A model generated the notes under the pieces. The model saw nothing but the letters and a program-made list of their open reading frames with translations, was not told where the DNA came from and did not search any database. Below, piece by piece: positions 1 to 5,932 of a DNA stretch of 9,833 bases (position 1 is its first letter; the number at the start of each line of letters is the position of its first letter). Both the position numbers and the translations under genes were made by a program. Source of the DNA: an uncultured Bdellovibrionales bacterium (GTDB lineage: Bacteria; Bdellovibrionota; Bdellovibrionia; Bdellovibrionales; JAMPXM01); the NCBI GenBank assembly GCA_937927435.1, contig CALBDW010000099.1, forward strand, positions 1 through 9,833, given 5' to 3'.

Positions 1-247
1 CGCCAGCTCCTGCGCCGATTTGTTTTTCGTTGTCGCTTGAATCAAGCGTGTAGCATTTCCCATCGTCTTTGCAGTAGAGCTTCTTTTGTCCAGCCGGCGG
101 CGGCGTGGGTTTCGCGTCCAGCTCTTTGACGATAAGCGGTTGCCGAAGATCAATGCCCTCTTTGAAAACCGGCGGCAACGCACCAAGAGAAATTGCAGGT
201 TGAAAAACCAATGCAAGAGACAGAACAAACGAAATCAAAATTCTCAT
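1..247 (-). CDS. Signal-peptide protein with fibre-like motif, 3' end outside window
   Basis: Reading leftward from the ATG at 245-247 the frame stays open for 82 codons to the window edge, so the C-terminus is missing. Residues 1-22 look like a Sec signal peptide: one Arg, then a hydrophobic core (ILISFVLSLALVF), then a likely cleavage around AISLG/A. After a short spacer comes a proline-rich linker (TPPPAG, residues 48-53) and a segment with KLYCKDDGKCYTLDSS at 56-71. This kind of LY-KDDGK-Y-LDSS motif is familiar from phage tail-fibre-type proteins, recalled from memory and not searched. C59 and C65 could form a disulfide after export. The start lies 4 bases after the stop of the 252-833 gene, so it belongs to the same transcript; the ribosome site is weak (GGGTG). 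A signal peptide is odd for a virion protein, which normally assembles in the cytoplasm. It could instead be an exported, host-modifying protein. Function not established. Confidence 0.7.
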   Translation of the reverse strand, partial: MRILISFVLSLALVFQPAISLGALPPVFKEGIDLRQPLIVKELDAKPTPPPAGQKKLYCKDDGKCYTLDSSDNEKQIGAGAG

Positions 248-251
248 AGCA

Positions 252-833
252 TCACCCGACCAATTTCCTCACGCGATAAGAAAGTTTCGAGACAATTTCA
301 TTTCCAGAAATACTCGTTGAAACATATTGGACCTGACCCGCAGGCGTAATCGTGAACGTCACGCCCGCGTCACCTCCTGTTGGGCCTTGTGTCAGCATCC
401 ACGTTTCCGACCCAGAGAGATAGAACGCCAACATATAGCCGACTTCTACCAACTCTTCTTCGTCTGTAATCCGCTGAATGAGATAGTCCACGATCGCGGC
501 CTTGAATTGATCTTTATCGAAGACCAGATCAGTCACGTCGGCAGGATCGTCCTGATCATTTTCGATCGTGAAACTATATTCCGTCGTTTCATCCGCAAGC
601 TCAGCAAGCTGGTTTTCGACATTGGTTACTCGGCCACCGAGTGTAGATATTGCCGTTTGAACAGTGCCAAGATCGGAGCTTAACTCATTGATCTTAGCTT
701 GCGCGTCCGGAATCTGAGGGCTATCCGTATTTAACAGAGCGACCTTGCCAGTCGTAGAGGTGTCCTTTGTACGCGACATGAACGCGTTGTTAAACGTGTC
801 TTGGTTTGCATATTGGCCGTTCGAAACTGCCAC
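252..833 (-). CDS. Fibre-like tail protein with coiled coil
   Basis: 193 residues. The start is GTG (831-833), one base after the stop of the preceding gene and preceded by AGAGGTG at good spacing. The N-terminal 35 residues (NGQYAN, FNNAFMSR, then DTSTTGKVALLN) match a pattern I recall from fibre- or appendage-like proteins of uncultured phages. Residues about 43-82 have heptad spacing of small and hydrophobic residues (INELSSDLGTVQTAISTLGG onward) and probably form a trimeric coiled coil. Residues about 85-150 are acidic and mixed alpha/beta. The C-terminal part (157-191: GVTFTITPAGQVQY, then YRVRKL) looks like beta strands, a typical fibre tip. Its place after the tape measure and the 258-residue tail protein supports a role at the tail tip or as an adsorption fibre. 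The exact role is inferred, and no enzymatic motif is seen. Confidence 0.75.
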   Translation of the reverse strand: MAVSNGQYANQDTFNNAFMSRTKDTSTTGKVALLNTDSPQIPDAQAKINELSSDLGTVQTAISTLGGRVTNVENQLAELADETTEYSFTIENDQDDPADVTDLVFDKDQFKAAIVDYLIQRITDEEELVEVGYMLAFYLSGSETWMLTQGPTGGDAGVTFTITPAGQVQYVSTSISGNEIVSKLSYRVRKLVG

Positions 834-834
834 G

Positions 835-1611
835 TCACACCTCTACCACGCGAAACTTAAGCCGCCCGGTTTGGAAGTAACCGGGAATCCCGCGATCGTA
901 CATTTCCTTAAGTTTGAAGCTGATCCCCTTGTCGCTCTCAGGCGTTGACTCAAGGATCATCGTTTCAAACAAACTTCGATCGTTTTCATCAGGCATAAAC
1001 TCGATCGGACCTTTTGTGATCAGATACTCCATGAAGCGCCTGAGATCGGTATATCCATTCGGATTGTTCCTGATCGGACCGCCAGACGATTGCGGAATGT
1101 CGGTTGCAAACATGATGTTGCACTCCATGAAGCGCTCATTTCCAAACTTCACAACTTCAACACGTCCAGAAGCAGTCTTGTGAACGGTCGCATCAACAGC
1201 CTGCTGAAAATCACTACTTGAAACGTATTCTTGAAGAAGAAACTGCGGCGAGTAGAAGTCGCCGCTAGATTCATCACCTGTATATGAATCAGAGCCAGTG
1301 CGATCTTCGCCGGTAAATCCCATAAGGGACCAAGGACTTGATCCGATGTGCGTTCCGCTCTGGACAAGCAATGAAAACTCTTTGTCCGATGATATCGTGA
1401 TCTTTCGCGTGTTTCGATCGAAAGAAACCGAATACACGTTATCACCGGAATTGTTCATCGCAGTCGCCACCGCAACAGCGAAGCTTTCAGAAGTATATGA
1501 ACCAACAGGGATTTCAGCTGTAAGTTCGCCGTTACCTTCATCGAAATCAAGGAAACAATTTCCCTCGTTCACCTCGAAGCCGTAATAGAAGACCGAGTAC
1601 GTGTTAATCAT
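835..1611 (-). CDS. Putative tail-tip / distal tail protein of unnamed phage family
   Basis: 258 residues. The ATG (1609-1611) overlaps the tape-measure stop as ATGA and is preceded by AGGGG seven bases upstream. Residues about 17-110 form a recognisable phage module: an NxxxDFDEGxGELTAxI strand, GSYTSESFA helix start, YSVSFDRNTRKITISS strands, then FSLLVQSG and SLMGFTGED. I know this pattern from tail proteins of many uncultured phages but not a proven function. Residues about 120-258 form a second domain with QEYVSSSDFQQAVDATV, FATDIP, DLRRFMEYLITKGPIEFMPD and a C-terminal IPGYFQTGRLKFRVVEV. The position directly after the tape measure is where siphoviruses encode the distal tail protein that caps the tube tip, so that is the favoured role; a baseplate hub component is the alternative. 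No lysin, protease or receptor-binding motif is seen. Confidence 0.7.
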   Translation of the reverse strand: MINTYSVFYYGFEVNEGNCFLDFDEGNGELTAEIPVGSYTSESFAVAVATAMNNSGDNVYSVSFDRNTRKITISSDKEFSLLVQSGTHIGSSPWSLMGFTGEDRTGSDSYTGDESSGDFYSPQFLLQEYVSSSDFQQAVDATVHKTASGRVEVVKFGNERFMECNIMFATDIPQSSGGPIRNNPNGYTDLRRFMEYLITKGPIEFMPDENDRSLFETMILESTPESDKGISFKLKEMYDRGIPGYFQTGRLKFRVVEV

Positions 1612-3548
1612 GCCGTCACCCCTACGATCTTCCCATCATTCCCAGTGATGTACTCGCTGATCACTTCTACGATCTCAAGACCTGTTTGGCGACGATCGAG
1701 AACGTTACCGTGAATGTTCACATGAACTTGAGTTCCTCCCCTTTCCTCGACTTCAGGGAAAGTACCAACCTCAGGTGTAAGGCCAACATCGCCAACGCCA
1801 GCAGTTGATCCGCCGCCAGCGGTAGCGACACCGCCGCCGGTTTCCTTCGCGCCGCCGATGGCCGCAAGAATTCCACCGAACGCGGCAAGAGCTGCACCTG
1901 CTGCAATAAGCGCAGGTCCGTTGCTTAATCCAGCCCACGTGTAAGCGATGCCCTGAAGGATGAACATCGAGCCAAGCTGGATTGCCATTTGGCCGAAGCT
2001 GTTGAGAAGCGAATCAAGGAATGCCTGCATCGCATTCTCTCCTTTGGCGATCGCTTTGCCGAATGCGGCGAAAGCTTGTCCGGCAGCGTTCCCAAGGGAC
2101 TGAAACATCGAGCGGCCAACATCTTGAAAGTTCTTTTTGGCGTTCTTGGCGAAGTCCATGACTGCAAGATCAAAACCGTGAAGAACCTGAAGAAACGCCT
2201 CGCTTACGGATATTCCTTCACCAAGCCCGTCACCAAACTCGCGCCCTAGATTAAGACCCGCTTCGCGAACTAATGGCTTCGCGTTCTCGACGGCTGTTTG
2301 AAATTCCGAAATAAAATCAGATGTAGCAAGGGAGGCGTCGAAGTTGAAAAGACCCTCACCGCTAAAGTTTTGTGCGGTTTCTTTTGCGAAGTCTTTCCAA
2401 ACATCGGTCGCAGCATCAAGTGCCATTCCAGTCGTCTCTGGAATAACCTTCAACGAATCAGCAAAGCCATCAATCGACTTCGCCATGTCTTTATCGACAA
2501 AGGAAATTACTTTACCGACAACCGATAAAACGGCCCTCAGCTTATTGACGATTGAATTCGCGATGATGTCACCGACATAAGTGAGAGCGACGACCCATGA
2601 TTGCGTTTGAAGTTTTTGAAGTGACCAAAGCGCCTTAACAAGGTTGTAAGTAAACTCTAGTGGTGCAATTACCCACTTCACGACCGCTTGGCCGAAATCG
2701 AACATCGCTTTAATCACTTCACCGACGACATCTCTTGATTTCCCGATATCTCCGATGACCGATGTGAATTTGACGATATATTCACCGATGACATTCATCA
2801 CAGCGACAAGAGCTGGCGATTTCGTAACCATTTCGCCGATTGCTTGAAGAAGGCTGCCGAATTTGAGGCTGAGCGATTGAAGCTGACCAGAGAACGTGTT
2901 CAATACGGACGCCGCCGAGCCCGAAAACCTTTGAAGCACAAGTTTTGCTGCTTCACCTGCGGCAAGTTGTTCTTTGGTAAGGTTTTTAACTTCCGGTACG
3001 AAGCGCGAAATATCACCGATCGATCCGCTGATTGATCTACCAAGCCTTCGAAGCGCTTCTGTCGTACTTATCCCAGCCGCATTGGCAAAATCAATTGCTG
3101 CTCTTGTTGCTATCTCAGCGTGTTCACCTGTGAAACCATAACTAAGCGCAAGAGCGCTTAGTTCCATTGCTGTCTGTGCGCTGACATTCGTTGTTAGCTC
3201 AAGCTCTTGAGCTAACTTCTGAAACCTATCCGATGTTTCAACTGAATATTGCCCAGATAGAGAAAGCGCCGTGTTTAACTTGTTGACTGCAACTTCGTTA
3301 TCGATTGCGGCTTTTGTGGCTGCTGAAAATGTGTCTAAGACTCCGCTCATGATTCTACGGACAGAGAAATAAGCAGCCATTCCGGTCGCGACAGAAGCCG
3401 CTCCGGAGAGAATCGACTTAAAGCTGAGATTGAAAGAAGTTTCTACGCCCTTAGCGGCTTTCTTTCCGGACTTCTTGACTCTCTCAAAGCCATTTTCAGC
3501 TTCCTTGCTGTCAAGCTTGATTTCTATATCAAACTTTTCCTCTGCCAT
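1608..3548 (-). CDS. Tail tape measure protein
   Basis: 646 residues. It sets tail length and is held in the tail tube lumen by the chaperones before ejection with the DNA. The N-terminus is lysine-rich and helical (1-40). Residues about 80-240 have the low-complexity alpha-helical pattern of tape measure cores, including AMELSALALSYGFTGEHAEIA and RLGRSISGSIGDISRFVPEV. Long amphipathic helices with AF/W repeats follow (240-520). A hydrophobic stretch at about 521-566 (QLGSMFILQGIAY, then PALIAAGAALAAFGGILAAIGG) could be a membrane-insertion segment for DNA entry. A Gly/Ala/Thr linker (566-586) leads to the C-terminal VHVNIHGNVLD segment typical of the family. At about 1.5 angstrom per residue the whole chain predicts a tail of at most about 97 nm. 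No muralytic domain is visible. The ATG at 3548 lies inside the end of the chaperone gene (20-base overlap); its ribosome site is weak, so translation is probably coupled. Confidence 0.95.
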   Translation of the reverse strand: MAEEKFDIEIKLDSKEAENGFERVKKSGKKAAKGVETSFNLSFKSILSGAASVATGMAAYFSVRRIMSGVLDTFSAATKAAIDNEVAVNKLNTALSLSGQYSVETSDRFQKLAQELELTTNVSAQTAMELSALALSYGFTGEHAEIATRAAIDFANAAGISTTEALRRLGRSISGSIGDISRFVPEVKNLTKEQLAAGEAAKLVLQRFSGSAASVLNTFSGQLQSLSLKFGSLLQAIGEMVTKSPALVAVMNVIGEYIVKFTSVIGDIGKSRDVVGEVIKAMFDFGQAVVKWVIAPLEFTYNLVKALWSLQKLQTQSWVVALTYVGDIIANSIVNKLRAVLSVVGKVISFVDKDMAKSIDGFADSLKVIPETTGMALDAATDVWKDFAKETAQNFSGEGLFNFDASLATSDFISEFQTAVENAKPLVREAGLNLGREFGDGLGEGISVSEAFLQVLHGFDLAVMDFAKNAKKNFQDVGRSMFQSLGNAAGQAFAAFGKAIAKGENAMQAFLDSLLNSFGQMAIQLGSMFILQGIAYTWAGLSNGPALIAAGAALAAFGGILAAIGGAKETGGGVATAGGGSTAGVGDVGLTPEVGTFPEVEERGGTQVHVNIHGNVLDRRQTGLEIVEVISEYITGNDGKIVGVTA

Positions 3549-3795
3549 TTAAGATCGCCGCCAATTGTTCAAACGTGATTTCGCGTTTCGCCTCGTAGTT
3601 CCAAGGATAAGCCGCTTTATGTAACTCACGATGAATCTTCTCTTGATGCGCCCGTTTCATGTGTGGGAACGATGCAATCTTCAATCGTAAGAGCGCATCT
3701 CGAGCTTCAATCACCGTGATTGCCTGCCAAAGCATTTCATCCTCTTCGGCAGTAAGCCCCTCAACTTCGCGAAGGCTCATGTGGTAAAATTGCAT
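3529..3795 (-). CDS. Tail assembly chaperone C-terminal frame (lambda gpGT T-domain analogue)
   Basis: 88 residues from the internal ATG, but probably made mainly as the end of a frameshift fusion. The frame is open without a stop from the slippery site at 3828: eleven further codons (LDQHWFRTARL) lead into MQFYHMSLREVEGLTAEEDE. The full fusion would be 186 residues, 87 from the first frame plus 99 here. Charged helices (WQAITVIEARDALLRLKIAS, then a PHMKRAHQEKIHRELHKAAYP segment) resemble second-frame chaperone domains of other siphoviruses. In lambda the T domain binds the tape measure and recruits tail tube subunits. Independent initiation at 3795 is unlikely to be strong: GAGG sits only three bases from the ATG. 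The stop overlaps the tape measure start by 20 bases, as expected for a chaperone directly upstream of its client. Confidence 0.8.
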   Translation of the reverse strand: MQFYHMSLREVEGLTAEEDEMLWQAITVIEARDALLRLKIASFPHMKRAHQEKIHRELHKAAYPWNYEAKREITFEQLAAILNGRGKV

Positions 3796-3824
3796 GAGCC
3801 TCGCGGTTCTAAACCAGTGCTGGT

Positions 3825-4088
3825 CTAGTTTTTTTTAGCGCCAACGAGCGCTTCAAAAATCTTATGCATGTGCTCGATTTGCAGCTCATCGGCGACCTCT
3901 TTCGGAAGTCCAGCTTCGACCAGGAAATCACCGATGATATCGAGCGCCTTTTCTTTTCCTTCGTCCGTCCGAAGCGCCTCGTTAACCTTCGCCAACTGCT
4001 TGCGAGTCGGCTTCATCAACTCAAATTCTTTTCCGTCGATCTTGAGCCTGAGTTTCGCTGGCCCATTGATCTCAAGAACTTCCGACAT
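3825..4088 (-). CDS. Tail assembly chaperone (lambda gpG analogue)
   Basis: 87 residues. The ATG at 4086-4088 has a good ribosome site (GAGGTGAGAA). The N-terminal half is beta-rich with a basic substrate-like strand (LRLKIDGKEFELMKPTRKQLAKV); the rest is helical (EKALDIIGDFLVEAGL, then ADELQIEHMHKIFEALVG). Small acidic/helical proteins of this size between the tail tube and tape measure genes are the standard first-frame chaperones, which coat the tape measure during tail assembly. The assignment rests on position, size, and the slippery sequence at its last sense codons, which is diagnostic of the G/GT arrangement. By analogy most product stops here and a small fraction continues as the fusion. 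Confidence 0.87.
   Translation of the reverse strand: MSEVLEINGPAKLRLKIDGKEFELMKPTRKQLAKVNEALRTDEGKEKALDIIGDFLVEAGLPKEVADELQIEHMHKIFEALVGAKKN
3828..3834 (-). other. Programmed -1 ribosomal frameshift site, A AAA AAC
   Basis: On the coding strand the first chaperone frame ends GCT AAA AAA AAC TAG. In that frame the last seven bases before the stop are A AAA AAC, a canonical X XXY YYZ slippery heptamer. A slip of -1 avoids the TAG at 3825-3827 and continues through an open frame into the 3529-3795 gene. The run has eight A residues (3829-3836), so polymerase slippage is a second possible route. A small hairpin (arms 3821-3826 and 3811-3816, loop GCAC) follows, but it begins only one base after the heptamer, nearer than usual for a stimulator. 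Confidence 0.85.
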
Positions 4089-4096
4089 TTCTCACC

Positions 4097-4666
4097 TCAA
4101 TCCTCAACGTTAGGCTCTCCGCCCTCTTCTCCGTCGGCGATTTGATCACCGTCGCCGATAGCAAAGAGATTGATTGCGGATGGCTTCGACGCGTCCATGT
4201 AGATTCTGAACGTGAGCGGAATCGTTTGAGCCTCTTCGCCTGAGAACGTGAGTGCTCCATTCAGAAGCGGATACGCTTTCCAGAAGTTCCAGTCTTCGGC
4301 TTTTGACTCACCCATGTGGATCGGATGAAGCACAAGTCGTTTCGCATCAGCGAAAGTTCCAGTGAACTGCTTCGCCGTTCCCCAACCAAAAAGCTCCGAA
4401 GCTCCAGGCTCCTCTGGCGTATGCGTTCCACCGGAAGCGGTGAGAATCTTTTTGAGTTTCGCAACATCGCTTTCTTTGAGATTCACCGTGACTTCAGCCG
4501 AAACGCCAGTGCGGATATTTCCGATCACTTGCGTTCCGGTTTGATGAGTCGTGATATCGTAGACGCTTTCTTCGGTCGTGAGTTCAATCGAACCGTCAAT
4601 GTATCCGAGATCCTCACCACCCCAGAAGACCTGACAAGGCTTGATTTTAATATTCGTAACGTCCAT
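4097..4666 (-). CDS. Major tail tube protein
   Basis: 189 residues. The ATG (4664-4666) is preceded by GAGGGAGAAAAGAG, a strong ribosome site suited to an abundant protein. The N-terminal half has the tube-protein pattern: CQVFWGGEDLGYIDGSIELT, then VYDITTHQTGTQVIGNIRTG and a SAEVTVNLKESDVAKLKKIL strand-helix unit. Later strands include TFADAKRLVLHP and ALTFSGEEAQTIPLTFRIYMD. These are the beta-barrel subunits that stack as hexamers around the tape measure. It lies between the terminator and the chaperones, as gpV does in lambda. Unlike lambda gpV (246 residues) it has no C-terminal Ig-like domain; instead the last 20 residues are very acidic (GDGDQIADGEEGGEPNVED), probably disordered on the outer surface. 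Confidence 0.88.
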   Translation of the reverse strand: MDVTNIKIKPCQVFWGGEDLGYIDGSIELTTEESVYDITTHQTGTQVIGNIRTGVSAEVTVNLKESDVAKLKKILTASGGTHTPEEPGASELFGWGTAKQFTGTFADAKRLVLHPIHMGESKAEDWNFWKAYPLLNGALTFSGEEAQTIPLTFRIYMDASKPSAINLFAIGDGDQIADGEEGGEPNVED

Positions 4667-4682
4667 CTCTTTTCTCCCTCAA

Positions 4683-5108
4683 TTATTCCGAAGGCATGTA
4701 ACTCACTCGGTAAGTGAGTCTTAATCTCCCGATGATGGTTTCGCCCTGATTGTCCATCTCGGGCGAAGTTCGTTGCAGCACGGCGTCCATGACGCCAGCT
4801 CCGAATGCCTCTCGATCTTTCAGGCAACCTTCGACCTGATTCGCCATCTCATCGAACACATCATCAATTCCGGTCTCCTCGGTTGCCTCGACATATATGT
4901 CGATTGAGACCTCAAGCGCACGGGCGAGATAGTGATCGATCACGTCATCGGCCCGATTCTCTTCATCGCCAGTTGTGACCACGATCGCCGGGAAAGGCAT
5001 TCCGTAAATCGGTTTCACACGATCGATGAAAACGTTTTCTCCGGCATCAGTGTTGCCGATGAGCGAGTTTTTGATTGCCTCTCTGATCTCTTTGCGCCTG
5101 TGGCTCAT
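4683..5108 (-). CDS. Tail terminator protein (lambda gpU-like)
   Basis: 141 residues, close to lambda gpU (131). The fold order matches: an N-terminal helix (RRKEIREAIKNSLIG), a short target strand (NVFIDRVKPI), the FPAIVVTTGDE strand, then a long strand (ALEVSIDIYVEA), a helix with DDVFDEMANQVEGCL, and a final strand (RLRLTYRVSYMPSE) comparable to the C-terminal LTYVITYE strand of gpU. Members form a hexameric ring that stops tail tube polymerisation and makes the tail side of the head-tail joint. The ATG overlaps the stop of the preceding attachment gene as ATGA. No gpZ-like gene separates it from the gpFII-like gene. A generic minor tail or HK97 gp10-type protein is the alternative. Confidence 0.82.
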   Translation of the reverse strand: MSHRRKEIREAIKNSLIGNTDAGENVFIDRVKPIYGMPFPAIVVTTGDEENRADDVIDHYLARALEVSIDIYVEATEETGIDDVFDEMANQVEGCLKDREAFGAGVMDAVLQRTSPEMDNQGETIIGRLRLTYRVSYMPSE

Positions 5109-5416
5109 TTATTCAAAACCAGTTCTCTCATGCGACCGCCATCTGATCTCGAATCGACGATCGTGAATTCGGTCTCTCCGATTACGAGTTTATCGCCTTG
5201 TTTTGGTTCGTCGGGTAGATCGTCGATGTTGATGTCAGCGATCGTTCGAAAATGCGATACAGCCGGACCATCGCCATAAGAAACTTCAACCCATGAACGA
5301 TCAACGACAGCGTTGATCGGGAACGCCCCTCCGGACTTCGGCTTGAAAACAACTGGCTCGCCAAAGGCTCCGATCACCGATCTTGCAAGTTGTTTTTTTA
5401 CGTCCGACCAACCCAC
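5105..5416 (-). CDS. Head-tail attachment protein (lambda gpFII-like)
   Basis: 103 residues against 117 in lambda gpFII. The start is GTG (5414-5416), with AGGG about seven bases upstream as the best ribosome site. After an N-terminal helix (WSDVKKQLARSVIGAFG) come beta strands that follow the gpFII order: PVVFKPKSG, the INAVVDRSW strand, the HFRTIADINIDDLPDEPKQG segment, then DKLVIGETEFTIVDSRSDGGRMRELVL, equivalent to the family's RRGDTLTIGEENFWVDRVSPDDGG part. Members bind under the connector and give the surface to which the finished tail attaches. The location between decoration and gpU-like genes fits. A 5417-5498 gap with a stem-loop separates it from the decoration gene. Confidence 0.8.
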   Translation of the reverse strand: MGWSDVKKQLARSVIGAFGEPVVFKPKSGGAFPINAVVDRSWVEVSYGDGPAVSHFRTIADINIDDLPDEPKQGDKLVIGETEFTIVDSRSDGGRMRELVLNK

Positions 5417-5447
5417 GCTCTACCCTATTGAGACCGACCGCTCTTAA

Positions 5448-5474
5448 GCGTGCGGGCAACGCCTACCCGCACGC
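5448..5474 (-). other. Intercistronic stem-loop, 9-bp perfect stem
   Basis: GCGTGCGGG (5448-5456) is exactly complementary to CCCGCACGC (5466-5474), with a nine-base loop. It sits in the 82-base gap between the decoration and gpFII-like genes. On the transcribed strand it is followed by TTAAGAGCGG, not a U-tract, so a simple intrinsic terminator is not supported. It may protect the 3' end of the decoration message or reduce read-through. Confidence 0.6.
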
Positions 5475-5498
5475 GACACTCATGCGAGATCAACCTTA

Positions 5499-5855
5499 TC
5501 AAGTTTGCTCTTCTTCAGCCTGCGGCATGAACGGCCACAACTTCGCATAAACTTTCTCTGCTGCGGCGCCAGCGGCTTTCACTGCAAAACCAAAAGGCAC
5601 ATTGTCGGTTGCCGTTGTGGTGAGCTTCTTTGCACTTTCGTCGTAATAGAGGAAGGCACCTTGAGCGATGTCTTCAGCCGCTTTCGCGATCTCGAAAACA
5701 CCCTCAACGTAAACCGATCCGGTTCCGTTTTTCGGGATATCGACTGCAGCAACACCGCACATTGTACCCATCACGACAACATCACCAGACTTCACGTCGG
5801 CAGTTCCACCTTCGGTGAAGTCGATCACTTTTCCTTCTTGAACGTAATTTTTCAT
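5499..5855 (-). CDS. Capsid decoration / cement protein (DUF2190-like)
   Basis: 118 residues from ATG 5853-5855. A TTG six bases upstream extends the frame, but GAGG at 5863-5866 lies seven bases from the ATG and only one from the TTG, so ATG is chosen. The protein reads MKNYVQEGKVIDFTEGGTAD, then VKSGDVVVMG, AVDIPKNGTGSVYVEGVFEIAK, a DIAQGAFLYYDESAKKLTTT segment and a C-terminal FGFAVKAAGAAAEKVYAKLW. This is the all-beta order of DUF2190 proteins, small trimeric caps on the outside of mature capsids. Its location immediately after the major capsid protein agrees. It is expected to be abundant; the gene is the only one in the window bounded on both sides by stem-loops. Confidence 0.88.
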   Translation of the reverse strand: MKNYVQEGKVIDFTEGGTADVKSGDVVVMGTMCGVAAVDIPKNGTGSVYVEGVFEIAKAAEDIAQGAFLYYDESAKKLTTTATDNVPFGFAVKAAGAAAEKVYAKLWPFMPQAEEEQT

Positions 5856-5894
5856 TTCCAAACCTCATTCTTTCGATTCGTTGAAACTTCAGTT

Positions 5895-5919
5895 GGGGAT
5901 GGGCATTTCACCCATCCCC
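5895..5919 (-). other. Intercistronic stem-loop, 9-bp perfect stem
   Basis: GGGGATGGG (5895-5903) pairs perfectly with CCCATCCCC (5911-5919) around a seven-base loop. It lies in the 77-base gap between the capsid fusion gene and the decoration gene. On the transcribed strand it is followed by AACTGAAG, so there is no terminator-type U-tract. A processing or message-stabilising element is more likely than a terminator. Confidence 0.6.
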
Positions 5920-5932
5920 GCTATGTCACGCT

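Noticed and set aside
327..683. Plus-strand open frame of 118 codons opposite the fibre-like gene
   Set aside because: Shadow frame; the minus-strand gene has a proper start, coiled coil and operon context.
3529..3795. Second chaperone frame as an independently started gene
   Set aside because: The GAGG is only three bases from its ATG, while the open frame runs unbroken from a canonical slippery heptamer; a minor independent start cannot be fully excluded.
3811..3826. Hairpin after the slippery site as frameshift stimulator
   Set aside because: It is six pairs with one wobble and starts one base past the heptamer; typical stimulators begin about five to nine bases away.
5859..5861. TTG as start of the decoration gene
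   Set aside because: Its spacing to the GAGG at 5863-5866 is one base, while the ATG at 5853-5855 has seven.
5448..5919. Stem-loops on both sides of the decoration gene as intrinsic terminators
   Set aside because: Neither is followed by a U-rich tract on the transcribed strand, and the operon clearly continues beyond both.
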